From positions 17,455,401 to 17,519,400 of the forward strand of contig NC_087082.1 of NCBI RefSeq assembly GCF_026151205.1: a DNA stretch of 64,000 nt. Direction: 5' to 3'. The position numbers and the translations under genes were made by a program. The DNA is from Bolinopsis microptera (Eukaryota > Ctenophora > Tentaculata > Lobata > Bolinopsidae). Under the pieces are notes generated by a model. It saw nothing but the letters and a program-made list of their open reading frames with translations, was not told the DNA's origin and searched no databases. This document shows positions 38,413-52,000 of this stretch, one piece after another. How positions within the stretch are numbered: position 1 is the first letter of the stretch; each line of letters opens with the position of its first letter.

Positions 38413-41040
38413 ACTCCCCTTCACTACAAAGTCACGTGACATCTCTACAGACCACGTGACTTAGCTCCAGATCACAAGATACTCACTCAAGATAAGCGCT
38501 CTTCTCTGAAAGAAAGGAGATAAAGATCACTTCACGAACTCTGAAAATTCTATTTATTTAACTGTAAATATGTTTATTTGTAACGGTAAAAACGGTGTTT
38601 ATTGATTGGCACGTGGTTGACACGTGATTGACACGTGATGAAATCTCTGATCTGATGAACAGATAGAGATTATGACGATGTAAGACCACCCAATTACCAT
38701 CGTTAAGAACTTAAAAAACAGTTTTACGAAGAAACAAAAAACTGTTTGAGAATAATCGTTGATGAAACCGACGTTTACGGTTCGATTCTTGAGAATGTAT
38801 CTTGAGATATAGGATTATTCTCCAAATTTTTCCGTTGATTTTGATTTCGAAGGCAGTCCAGTCGAGTCTAAATATGTTTGTTTAACAGACAATGCAATTA
38901 ATTTAATGCAATTAATTTACCGGTGTTAAAAATTGATGATTTTCATGTTGCGTATTTAAAAAGTTTAATAAGTTATTTGTCGCAAATGTTTTTGGTCACG
39001 CTGTGAATGTCCCCCTTTTTTCGAGCTTCGACGCATCCAAGTTTTGAGTTTTTCTTTCGTTATTTTTTAACGTGATGGATTGATGTATCATGATTTTAAG
39101 ATTTATTATCATTAATCATTATATTGTTATCATCACTAATTCCATTAAAATTGTGTCATGTTTTGTTCCTAATTAAGTAGTTATGTTAAATGCGGAAATG
39201 TTTTGATATAATCAAGCTTGGTAGATACCATCGGCAACTTGATTTCAAAGAATCTGAGTTTTTAGAAATAACTATTAATACAGTTTTCTACGTTAAAATA
39301 GTTGAAATTTTTACCAAAAAGAGTTTAACAATGTGATAGGTTTTAAAGGCAGTGGAGATTAATGATGTTTTGCGGACTTTTAATGTTGTTATTAAAAGTA
39401 ACGTATTGGTTACTTGATTTGATCAACTTTCTGGTTTCATATCAGGTGTATTTATTTCCTACGCTAGAAATAACGAAATTGCAAATAATCTGCGTTCCAC
39501 CTCTCGTTACACTAATTTGTGTCTTTCAGTATTTTCCACCACGCTGTTGTGAGTTGCCTGATATAAAACTCATTCATAGTTTTAATATAAATAATTGTTG
39601 ATCGATCTAAGAAACAATTAACCTACCCAAATCTAAAAACCCTCCCAATAATCCACACCCGGAAATGATCTCCTCCTTTAATTACATTTTCTGAGTTCCG
39701 CACATTATTACACCAGAGCTGCATGTGTTAACTGTTAGCACTAATTGAGGGGCCGGGCTGTGTCACTATTCCCACGGTTCATTTACACAGCTTGAGCTCA
39801 ATACAATACAAGACAATCCTCACCACCTTGCAGCCTGAGTAACATGTCAATTGTTAAGATCAACAGTGTAAAAGATAGCTGTGGTTATTAGAGTGTTTTT
39901 AGTGTATTTTGAGTGTGGGGTGGGGTGTGGGGTGGGCTGCTGAAGTAAATACAGCAGTATTGGTTTCAGCTGTTATTTGGAATGGAAACTTTGAACGACA
40001 GCAACATTTACCAACCAGTAGGTGGTCAGGATCAGTTTTATACTGCTTTGTAATTTGATGCAGAATGTAAAAATTTCGTTTAGCGTACTGTCAGTTATCA
40101 CCTAAAACATTAAATCACGGTTAAAAGTAGCAAAGTAACAGCTTTTTTGGAGAAAAATACTTTCAACCTCGGCTAATTCATAGTTGCTGATTCATACTTT
40201 CATAAGCGAACATTGTCTCAAAAGTTAGCAGACTCAAAATTGTTACATTTCTTTGTCAAATAACAAGCACTAATCAATTTTTTCAATCTCAAACAATGTA
40301 ATTTTTAAACAATCGTCATTTTTTCACGCATGATGACAATCATCACTCAAATTCTCTCATATTCTTTGTTTGACAACTCGTATGACATTGTCGCGTGTTC
40401 CTAAAACAAGCAGGCGACACACCCGCCAACAGCGTGCGAGTCACATCATTGTGGAATGATGTAATGATACTTTGTATCCATATTTAATTGCTTCATGGAA
40501 TTCCTCGGGGGTCCTAATTACATCAGAATTATGTCCGAAGACAGTCATAATTATTCACAGAGTCATAATAAATGACAAAGAACATCGTGGAGTTGAGTAT
40601 TCGACGGATTATTGCAGGTGTCACTGTGCTGTGTGGGCGTTTGGTGTTCCCTTGGGTGGTAAGGTCTCCACAAGGTAAGGTACAAATCTAATTAACTAGA
40701 GGGTTGAAACTTAAACTTTACTGGTGGAGGGCAAGTCATTTGGTGGTATATAAACGCTCAGACGAATATTAATGATCTTCTTTCATAAAATCAATTTTCG
40801 TCGCGTCTGGCGTGTTTAAATACGGGGGTAGTGTTTAGCTAATTTAAGAGCAGTTCTCCGCCATAAAATTTGACAAAGTAAGCCTTAAAATAAAACCAAT
40901 CAGTCTCAATTACAAAAGTTATAAATCATAACTTGATTGATAAGAAACTAAGCTATAAATGTACAGATTTGTCGTTGAATTTTTGCCTCAATTAGCGCCT
41001 AACTTTACCATTAACCAGTAGTAAACTATTAACTTCACTA
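38413..41040. other. Intergenic DNA with a CACGTG cluster near the FKBP end
   Basis: CACGTG is found at 38433, 38453, 38610, 38621 and 38632, within 220 bp after the FKBP stop codon, so probably in its 3' region. The rest is AT-rich without a recognised gene. Confidence 0.45.
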
Positions 41041-41069
41041 TTATATATATAATAATATATATATATATT

Positions 41070-42056
41070 AAACTGTGAACTAGTAAAGTGTGTAACTACC
41101 TCTCACTCTTTCGTCGAGCTGGATAACCCCTTAACTGTGAACTAGTAAACTGTGAACTAGTAAAGTGTGTAACTACCTCTCACTCTTTCGTCGAGCTGGA
41201 TAACCCCTTAACTGTGAACTAGTAACTGTGAACTAGTAAAGTGTGTAACTACCTCTCACTCTTTCGTCGAGCTGGATAACCCCTTAACTGTGAACTAGTA
41301 AACTGTGAACTAGTAAAGTGTGTAACTACCTCTCACTCTTTCGTCGAGCTGGATAACCCCTTAACTGTGAACTAGTAAACTGTGAACTAGTAAAGTGTGT
41401 AACTACCTCTCACTCTTTCGTCGAGCTGGATAACCCCTTAACTGTGAACTAGTAACTGTGAACTAGTAAAGTGTGTAACTACCTCTCACTCTTTCGTCGA
41501 GCTGGATAACCCCTTAACTGTGAACTAGTAAACTGTGAACTAGTAAAGTGTGTAACTACCTCTCACTCTTTCGTCGAGCTGGATAACCCCTTAACTGTGA
41601 ACTAGTAAACTGTGAACTAGTAAAGTGTGTAACTACCTCTCACTCTTTCGTCGAGCTGGATAACCCCTTAACTGTGAACTAGTAAACTGTGAACTAGTAA
41701 AGTGTGTAACTACCTCTCACTCTTTCGTCGAGCTGGATAACCCCTTAACTGTGAACTAGTAAACTGTGAACTAGTAAAGTGTGTAACTACCTCTCACTCT
41801 TTCGTCGAGCTGGATAACCCCTTAACTGTGAACTAGTAAACTGTGAACTAGTAAAGTGTGTAACTACCTCTCACTCTTTCGTCGAGCTGGATAACCCCTT
41901 AACTGTGAACTAGTAAACTGTGAACTAGTAAAGTGTGTAACTACCTCTCACTCTTTCGTCGAGCTGGATAACCCCTTAACTGTGAACTAGTAAACTGTGA
42001 ACTAGTAAAGTGTGTAACTACCTCTCACTCTTTCGTCGAGCTGGATAACCCCTTAA
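41070..42056. repeat. 77-bp tandem array, 13 copies
   Basis: The block cgtcgagctggataacccct recurs 13 times (41112, 41189, 41265 and so on to 42034) at 77-bp spacing, with a few 76-bp units caused by loss of one A. Each unit has an internal partial duplication (ctgtgaactagtaaa twice). Copies are otherwise almost identical. No coding sense is seen. It is preceded by an (AT)n tract at 41040-41068. Confidence 0.97.
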
Positions 42057-42059
42057 CCC

Positions 42060-45000
42060 CCTAATGGTGATCACTGAGCACACTCTCTTGCGACAAATTA
42101 TCAGCGTAAGAGGACACGTGATATGGTGAATATCACGTGATATGGTGATATCTTTGAGAAACATTGTAGAGGTGGAGTATTGGACAGGTGTCAGTTAATG
42201 GACTGTTGATATGGGCCGTATAAAGTGTTTTCTGACAACTCATCGTTTATTGGATATAAAATATATTCTTCTTTAGAATTGAGACGATAACTATTTTTCC
42301 ATGGTCGGCTTTTTGAACATTTTAACTGATCGAATCTATAAGCTTACTCAATTGCTGAATTACAAAGCTAATAAAAGGTAACGGTTTTTAATATATTTAC
42401 CGTGGGTGCTCTAATTGAAAGAATTGAAAACGTGCACTCCTCCCTGGTTGACCTCACCTCCTCTCCTATTGGCTACTCTCAAAGACAGCTCGTCTCTGAT
42501 TGGCTTACCCACTGACTGCTTGTCTCTCATTGGTGGAGCAGATAAAAGAAACAGCGATCCTCTCTTCTGATTGGTTTAAACTTTTCTCCTTACCATTTCA
42601 CGGACTCCGGGCAAAATTGCTACATTTATGCAGTATAAACTTATTAAATTCCGTTTATATTCCGGCCTGATGAGGGGGCAAGTACGTATCACTTACTTAT
42701 CACAACTCATTTTGCAACATTGTAACAAATTCGTCCATCTTGAATAGTGACAAGCATAGTCATCCTATGGAATCGTCAGCCAATGACAGCGGAGAAAAGA
42801 TATTTTCAACCAATGAGAGCTCACTAAACCGCCCACTTGACACAGCCACGTGGGGTAACAAGCAGTCTTCAGTCCCTTCCCGACTCAATTCTTATCTTCA
42901 CTTTTCTCAGATGATTAAATCTTGACAAAAGAAAAGTTTAAAACGTCATGATTGTAACGGCGCGTCGAGTAGTGTTAAAAACCAACTCCCGGCCTCAGAT
43001 CCTCGATAACTCTTGCTTGACTAACTCAGTGTATCAATAAGTACATGGGGAATAGTATTAGCCACATAGTCCAGATGGTGCAGACGGAGTGTCTGTAGGA
43101 GCTGGCAGGCTGGAGTGGCCGGGCTGGAGGGGCAGTGGCCGGGGAGGTGGAGGTAGCACCGTGTTTATGCCGTCAAGAGGGGTAGTGTGGTCTCTTGGGA
43201 GGATTCAGTTGGTGTTATTGTTGTGTTTTCAGCCGCTGGTGGTGGTGGTTGGCGGCTCACGAGCAAAAATTATTCGAGGTTTTGTTGTAGTTATGACAAA
43301 TTTGGAGGTTAGGTTAATGGAATATCGCACTACATTAGCTTGAAGTTGAATGTACATTGTAGATGATAGTAGTCATTCAATTCATCTGACAAATACATGA
43401 TATGACAGTAAATTCATCTTTAAGATGATACTGCGTCCACGAATCCTGTTCATGACTAAGGTGTGGAAATGTGGAAATGAGTTTAAATCATCTATTAAGA
43501 TATTATGTTGGAATGACTTAAAATGAGTTAAGATATGAAAGAAATGATTTACATTTCCCACAGCAAGACACATAATGTTATTGTTGCTCTGTGGTGAGCT
43601 ATGTATTGTACATGCACATTACTTTATATAAACAAACTCCTGCCTTGTTAACCTCACATATTATATTCACATCATATCTTATGAGTCACAGACCTATATC
43701 AACCTGTCCTGATTATTTCATTCGAGCAATTTGTCATGTTGTAGTTGTAAGAATGTGATGTACTAGGTTTTAAGTAAAATGAACTTCGTCTAGCCATATA
43801 TCACTTTGTCTGTTTGATCTAGAACTAATACTATTATCAAATAGGGGGAGATCTTGATACCTTGGTAGGTGCCAACTAGGTACCAATGTGGTACCAGGCG
43901 GGAAATGTCTTTATCTAAATTAAGACTTGTTGAAGAATTGAAGTTCCGTCTCTATGTTGACATGATCATTACTCAAGCCAAAACAGGATTTTAGTCAAAT
44001 CAGGACTCAGGTCGGCTCATTTCACGTGATCGTTAACAGAACAGTAGCCAGTACCGATCTTGAGTGTATCAGTGTGTACAGACTATTTGGGTAGTCTAAA
44101 CAAATGATGATCAAACATCCCCAGGACTTCCACTGTTAAACCCGACGAATGAAAGGTTACTTACTCTCAGCGATCTCCGGCTCCAAACCCCTGTAAAGCT
44201 GTAAACATGACACAGTTTTGTGCTTGCTCTCAACATGAAATAACCGGGATCTTCAACCTTACCAACCAACACATGTTTACTCTGTCCAGGTAAAGATCTT
44301 AAGTAGTTGTCAACGATCGGCGAGACACCCCCCATTATCGAGTAACCAGTTGCAAAACTACAGAATTTACCCCCGATAGTATATAATATTAACCTTGATG
44401 GAGCGAGTTTCTTGCTTCCCTCACTTGAAAGTTGAAGGATTGTGTCTAGTCATTACCCATTAGCATTACCCATTACCTGCGTTTTATGGTTGTCTCGTCT
44501 CAGCTGACTAATTGGGTATGTTTAACTACGTTTTATTGGGCACTATTCCGAGCGAGCGAGGTGAAGCTCCTCGGTAATGGGTTTTATACTTCATTACATG
44601 TAAAATCATGTACTTTAAACTTTTCAACGCTCTGTTGTGTCATGCATTAGGAGACTGCAGGATTATACTGTAGATTAGCATCTCAGGAAAGTACTACGTC
44701 ACTTCTATATCTGGTGATCTAGATGCTGTATCTCTTTAAGTCTTTATGTGATGTGAGACTTATATTTATATTTGACTGAACCCCCTTTATTCATGAGCTG
44801 TCTCCAGTGAAGTGCTCACTGCACAGTATTCGTGTTGCAAAACAGCTGTAACTCTACAACGTGCCATGCCTTGAGGCGTTTATCATGTGACTCCAACTCT
44901 GCATCTGATTGGCTGAACCTGAAAATAGCTGTCAATGATTGGCCGCTCGTGTTGGCAGACTTTGGGATCTCGCCAGGTCACACCGGTTCATGGCATGCAC

Positions 45001-46670
45001 TAAAGTGAAGCCCGATTAGAAAGAAGTCAAGACCGTCAAATATCAGCTTTTCCACCGACTAGGGTCACGCTGGGAGCTCACTATTAGATAAAACCCAATA
45101 ACTTGGTGTCTATGTTAAAAAACAGGCCTTCTCATTCAAACTTAATTTTATCAGCACCTCGCATTCAAAATTCCCACAAAAATAATCCCCGATATCTTAA
45201 TTGCTCATTTACAATTCAGAAGCTGAACATTTGTTTGTTCTGTTTTAATCAAATCAGCAGCAGCAGCCCACCAGGGATTGCATATCATAGGGCTGCTCCC
45301 CCTGGGTGGTCTTCAGTGCTGCTTACCCAACTGCTTGTACTAATCGGAGTAGTAATGGTTGTGGTGAACGCTAATTACTGGGGCGGAGACCGCTGAGTAC
45401 AGTGGTTTTTGTTTGAAAAACATTAAACTTTCATAGTTTTTCTGAGATGGAGATTAAAGATTTTATTTTTATTCTTCTCGTACACGATGGCCGTGACTGG
45501 TGATACAAGATTTGTTTTTCAGTGTCAGAAAGTAATCCGGGGGTGAGAAATACAAGAAAAATCGTCCGTTTATACCCACTTGATCAATGGTTAGAGTACT
45601 AATAATTGACAAAAGATTAGAATACTAATAATTGATAAAAGGGTCGGAACTTTGAGGACAAATGAACCCTTTTTAACCCACGATGACGGATGATTTGCAC
45701 TCTAAATGTAAGTGAGCATTATTCCTGAGTACTGTTCAGTACTGCTTAGTATCAATCAGCATCTCTCTTTGTAGCCCTCTTGTCATTCAAATCACAATTA
45801 ATTGAGTTCTGAATACAGATATCATGTTTTAACATCAAAGTAGCATTGTGATACATTCTATAAAACAATACATTATTGATACATTTCTTTTGATCGTCTT
45901 GAAACTGTATCTTGTCGTCTGGTAGAAGAATAGAATTTTATAAAAGATTTAATTTAAAAGTGCAAATAAAACCACAGTTCAGTATTTTAACTTTCTACAC
46001 ATCTTCCGCACATGTAGCACACAGTATCTCATGAAATTGCGGTCACATAAGAAGGGCAAGGTGTGCTCAAAGTCAGATTTAGCTGAAAGTACCAAGCAAG
46101 AAAGAGGCCCACACATTGCACCTCTCCAATCACAAGCACAGTCCCTTTACAGTGACTCAACTTATAGTGCTCAAAGTAAATATTTCTATATTTGTAGCAG
46201 TACTCAAGTCTCAAATAACAGATTTCTCTTTGTGTCCACAGTAAGGTCTGATCTACGGAGATATTGTAAGAATCACCCACCTTGAGAGAGAGGCCACCGC
46301 TACTACTGCTAAGTAACCCTTTCCATTACCAGAAATCTGCGTTTTTACTACTTTTTAACGTGGTAAAACCTGGGCCAATCTCCAGCCACCCCCCTACTTA
46401 AGGCATCCAATCAGAGGCCAGTATTCCGAGTCACGTGACAGCGTGGTAGTCTGGGGGTATAATTAGATGTTTTCCCTGGAGCCATGGTGGGAGTGAACTG
46501 GATATGAAAGGAGTTGTTTATGAAGGAGTTTTTGTCCTGTGGAGTGGGAGAAAGTTATTTTAACGAAGCTTTTAGCAAGTTTTTGGGGGTGATTTGAGTT
46601 CTTGTACTCTAATGGAATTACCTGGTGTTATCAAGCTTGGGTATTATGTAGCGCCAGGGCTCTCAAATTC
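42060..46670. other. Gene-poor DNA rich in ATTGG/CCAAT motifs
   Basis: No recognisable exon. 42460-42580 has at least four ATTGG motifs within about 120 bp (attggctac, attggctta, attggtgga, attggttta). Others lie near 42778, 42810, 44907 and 44938. CACGTG is at 42115, 42134, 42847, 44023 and 46432. Confidence 0.45.
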
Positions 46671-46679
46671 TTTGGTAAG

Positions 46680-47339
46680 TGATACCACGTGACTGGTGAT
46701 ACCACGTGACTGGTGATACCACGTGACTGGTGATACCACGTGACTGGTGATACCACGTGACTGGTGATACCACGTGACTGGTGATACCACGTGACTGGTG
46801 ATACCACGTGACTGGTGATACCACGTGACTGGTGATACCACGTGACTGGTGATACCACGTGACTGGTGATACCACGTGACTGGTGATACCACGTGACTGG
46901 TGATACCACGTGACTGGTGATACCACGTGACTGGTGATACCACGTGACTGGTGATACCACGTGACTGGTGATACCACGTGACTGGTGATACCACGTGACT
47001 GGTGATACCACGTGACTGGTGATACCACGTGACTGGTGATACCACGTGACTGGTGATACCACGTGACTGGTGATACCACGTGACTGGTGATACCACGTGA
47101 CTGGTGATACCACGTGACTGGTGATACCACGTGACTGGTGATACCACGTGACTGGTGATACCACGTGACTGGTGATACCACGTGACTGGTGATACCCGTG
47201 ACTGGTGATACCACGTGACTGGTGATACCACGTGACTGGTGATACCACGTGACTGGTGATACCACGTGACTGGTGATACCACGTGACTGGTGATACCACG
47301 TGACTGGTGATACCACGTGACTGGTGATACCACGTGACT
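46680..47339. repeat. 17-bp tandem array of CACGTG sites, about 39 copies
   Basis: The unit TGATACCACGTGACTGG is repeated about 39 times with almost no variation; one unit near 47194 has lost two bases and with them its CACGTG. Because 17 is not a multiple of three and the unit lacks stops on the minus strand, all three minus frames stay open for over 200 codons; these are not genes. The unit core matches CACGTGAC sites scattered elsewhere in the window. Confidence 0.97.
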
Positions 47340-49067
47340 TCAGTAGCTTTACTTGGGAGGGTTTGAAAAAAATATTGCTACTTTATCATGTGAAGTAACC
47401 CCAAAGTCATCGCAATCATGGTCACAAAATTGTAAGTTAGCTAGTTTATGGTTCAAGAACTCAGCTGTTCTATCACAATTTAACATTAAGGTTTTTGGCA
47501 CTTCCTACCCTTATATTATTGGCTGCATTTGTCGAGATATTACTGCTTATCTTCATCAAATTTAAAGTAAAGCAGCTCGACAACATAACTTCGTCGCCAT
47601 CTCAATCTCAAGAGCAGAGTCTTTTAGAAATATCACAATTTCAGGTGATGAGGCTGTTATCGGAGGCAGTACTACCACTACCAGTATGGAGTAATAGTAT
47701 TATTTACAATAACCAATAAGCTGTAAAGCTGATCTCAGAGTCTCAGTTACAAGCTTTTAACCACCAGTGAAGTACTGCTTAACTCACCAAATTTGTGATG
47801 AGCAAGATATATTCAAGTATTTAGCATTCCATCTCATTGGTAAACCATGAACGATCTAAAGTACCCAGCTTTTCTGATTGGACCACGCGGATCTTATAAA
47901 TTAGTTGTATTATTCTTATTGTATGTAAATCGTTACCAGACAAATCTTAATATTAAGCTCATAAATATTTACATCTAAAATACTGAGCTTCATTTGAATG
48001 TTTAAGAGCTTTTGTCCCTACATACCACAACATACCTCTAAATAACCTTGATCCACAGTTTAATGGATCAATTATACGGCTCTAAGATTAGCTGTTCAAG
48101 TAATAACATGGTTATTCAGCCGCTTTAAAGCGGTATTTATCGAGCTACAAGGATATGAAGGAGCTATTATTGCACGTGCAGATTTGCTGGGTTAATCTGA
48201 TTGGTCGATGTTGTCACGTGTTACGGTAAAGTGTGTTATAATTCTCCTTTGGGACAGAAGTCCGAATTTTGTCGGCGGAAATGAAATACTTCACTTCAAC
48301 TTTAAATGTAATAATTCGTAATTTTATGGCATAATTTTCATACAGCACATTAAAAGTGTATGTTTAGTTTTAAAAGATGCAAGGCTTTAAATTGCTAACT
48401 CATCCTTCATCATGCATGATGCATATCCTAAAAAGAATGACATTGAAGAAGTAATGGTGCTACTGAGTTATTAAAGTAATGGTGTTACTGAGTTATTAAA
48501 ATAGTCACATTTAAACAAGAATTACTGTTAAAAGTGATTCAATTCAACAAACCATTCGGTTAATAACTCCCTTTTATTGTCTGAGTAAAACCAGCATGTC
48601 CATTATAAGTACTCAACCGCTGCTCAAATCCATTGTGTGAGTCAATAAATCAGGAGTGATTTCAAAACAGCGTGAATGCGGGGATCTCGTGCGAACATAT
48701 TCCGTGTTCCTTCCAACCAATGAGAAGCGAGAACAGAATATGGTTGACCAATCAGCGGCTTGAATGTCACGTGACATGTCGACTTGTTGATGGTTTAATG
48801 CACGGGTGAATTGTCTAAAAGGTGGTAAAGTGGCTACCCGGTATTGTAAAATTGTAGTAAATCATTGCCTGACGCCTTTAATGGGTATAATTCCAACAAC
48901 ATGGTTAGCAGCACCGATAAATATCAAAATAGCTTGTTCAGGAACAAATAAATGCTTGTATGTGTTATATCCTGACATGATAATATGATAACTTGAATTT
49001 TTCAGTGTTCGTTGATAATGTGATAATCTCTAAAACATGATCTGACAACAATCTCCAGTAGCACACA
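47340..49067. other. Intergenic DNA downstream of the metalloproteinase gene
   Basis: This contains the presumed metalloproteinase 3' region next to 49067. CCAAT-type motifs and CACGTG sites (48173, 48215, 48768) are present. No exon was recognised. Confidence 0.45.
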
Positions 49068-52000
49068 TTATCCGTTAAGCTTGGGAGCACACCATTTAGG
49101 TATTTGGAAGGCTACAGGGATCTCAAAGTATGGGTCCTTCTTACGAACAACTTCTCCAGAATTGTGGTATACTTTTACTGACTTCACGTACTGAAACAAC
49201 AGGTTGAATTACACTTTTAAGATGAACAAATTCAACGATCATAACTTGTTCGAATTGTGATTGAAATATTATGTGAAAATTTAGAATTGAGTGCTCGGAA
49301 CTGCGAGATTCCTATGATTGATAATTCTATAACAATTTAGAATCTATAATTAAGTGTACCTTTCCATCAAACTTCATAACTTCAGTGAACTTCGCCCCCT
49401 TCTTCTCCCTTTCATGGGTGGTAGCTGCATTAAACTCTGTCAACCCGTACGTTTTCCCTGGTAAACAGTCAGTATCAGAAAGTTCCATGCAGTGAAAATA
49501 GAAAATATGACGTGCTCTTGATCACTTGATCAGTTTAATTAGTTAATCTGAATGAGCAACATTTTGCAAGATATATGCTGGTCAACGATTGTAGCTGTCA
49601 GTGTAGCATTTCCAAAACCTAACTCGATAACGATCTTAGTCTGTAGGAATATTCCTCATTCAACCCTTTATCTTACCAAGTAATTCAGTACCAGAACTGT
49701 CCTGAAACCATTCAGCTGTGGCAACCTTATTGCTGTTTTTCCACGTGATCTTGTAGTACTCCCGTGTTCCTGTTACTGTTGATAATTTGGAGAAGTCAGA
49801 TTAGAAATTGAGTTACTGGAGATGGCCGACAGAAACCTGGTCACGTGGTCATCCAGCGACTGTTACAAATTGTCACGTGATTTGTAAACCATTATGTTTG
49901 AATCATACCAGAAAAACGTCATGAGAATAATTAGTAATAATCAGGCTTGTTTTCCAGACAGTTATCAGAAATGTGGCTGAACCTCAGAACCCGCACTTCT
50001 TCCTACCTAACGTGGTCTGGACTACACCCTCATCGAGCTGGAGAGAAAAGGCTGATTTAACGGCTCCGAAATTGTGGGAAGATTTCTTGCTGTTGAGCAG
50101 CTCGTCAACTGTGGATACTGTTTTTAGCACCCAAATTGTACTGTATCTGGAGTATCTGTGTGCCACTCCGTCTCCGAGAATGTAGAGCTTGTCTCCAACT
50201 GAAATGTCAGTGTTAATTATACTACTTATTTTATTTATACAATTACATTTATACAATGACAATTATACAATACAGTGAATACACATTTTTGTGGAGCTTC
50301 GGAAAGAGTGAAGAGTTAGGATTGATCATTCGTTTTGAATTTTATATAATTTTAACCGTTAGTTTTACTTATAATTGTTGGTTCATGATCTAGTTTCTAT
50401 CTAAATGAGACCTTTGCAGAAAACGACAAATCAATTAGTAATTTGAGGGATAAAAATCATATAAATTAGTGAGAATGAAATTTAAAATCACTCCCAATGG
50501 CACTATCAGATAAACAATGATACTCGGGATCACGGAACCAACCTGTGAAAGCCGCCCTGGTAATATGATTCCAGCCGGCCAAGACATTGGAGACTCCCTG
50601 AGGGCCTCCTATCATCTTATATCCAGCTCCCTCTTTCTGATACTGCCAGATGAATGTGTTGGATATAAGGTACAAGGTGGGCCCAAAGGTAAATGCTGCG
50701 TCTATCTTGTCGAAGCAATCCCTGGGTAGTGGAAACTTTGGTAGGTACAAGTCTGGATCAGGGATTATTCTTTTGGTAGGGTCCAGTTCAATCACTTTCG
50801 CTAAAATGAGTGGATCAGAGTTTTAAAATTTTAAATTAAACTACATGATAATATTTAAATAGGAGAAAATATAGCATATTATATCGTATTAAAAACAATA
50901 GATAGCAAATTTTAAAGTAAAAGATGAGCTGTATTCTGCACTCTTATCACTCTTATCACCGATATCTTCAGTCTTATCACCTTGTTCAGGGATATCCCCG
51001 AGGTAGCTAGCGTGTAACACTTGTTTATCTGTCCGGTGTAACGAGTTTGTCTGATACGCCTTCAAAGGGACATAGCCCGCTGCCATCACCGCGTCCCTGT
51101 GGAAATGTGTTGTGTTACACCGTTACACCTTACATTACCATTAATTTACCATTCACTTTTGTTATTCTCAATGTATAACCACATGCTTCTACCAGTTAAA
51201 TGTAACAAGACAACAAAACAACATTTCCCACGTTACCCAGCTTGGCTCACTTGTACGCGGAGTGTTTCATCCCTAAAGCGTGTCCAGTCTCGTGTAGAGC
51301 CACATAAAACATACTGGTAGCCCGGTCCTCCATCTCTAGAGTGAACTTCTCAAAGTCATTGAAATGAACCTCACTGTGGACTGGACTGAAAGCGTGGGCT
51401 TTCTCAATCCCAGCTCCGCTGAAAGTCGTCCCATCCGCGTGTCTTCCCTTGATAAACATGTACGTTACCATGGCTGAATCGAGGGCGGATATCTCTTTAA
51501 ACTCCAGCTTTGCGGAAGTTCCAAGAATTTTGAGAGCGTCCATCACACCTTTCCTGGTGTCCTTTTCTCCTAACGATGAGCTGTAGTTCTGGAAGTTGAA
51601 TGTGATGAGGTTGTCTCCCCAGATGTGGGATGAGGCTGAGCGCTTTGTGCGGCTAACTTCAACCGTTTCGGGTCTTTTGCAGATCCTGGCGGTTATTATT
51701 CCGGGTATTTTGTCTTGCCATTGCAAGCGGACTGAAGGCTTCAGGCGACGTTTGTACTTGATTTTACCAACGTCATTTCCGTTTATCAGCAAGAAAGCCT
51801 CCTTATTCTTCTCTACGTCGATCCTTATTTTGAATTCTCTTCTTGCAATTTGAGTTTTTGTCATATCGTAATCACCTAAGGTCTTGTCTTTTCCAGCTTT
51901 CTTTTTATCATACAAGAAACCAAACTTGTCATCCTCTGCAAACAAGTTTATTCTGTCAAGAAATTTCAGTTCATCGATACTATCGTAGTTGAAAAATATA

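Noticed and set aside
38770-38795. tRNA B-box-like ggttcgattc
   Set aside because: No A box, acceptor stem or cloverleaf could be formed around it.
46631-47333. Three overlapping minus-strand open frames of over 210 codons
   Set aside because: All three come from the stop-free 17-bp tandem unit read in each frame; the translations are the same 17-residue repeat.
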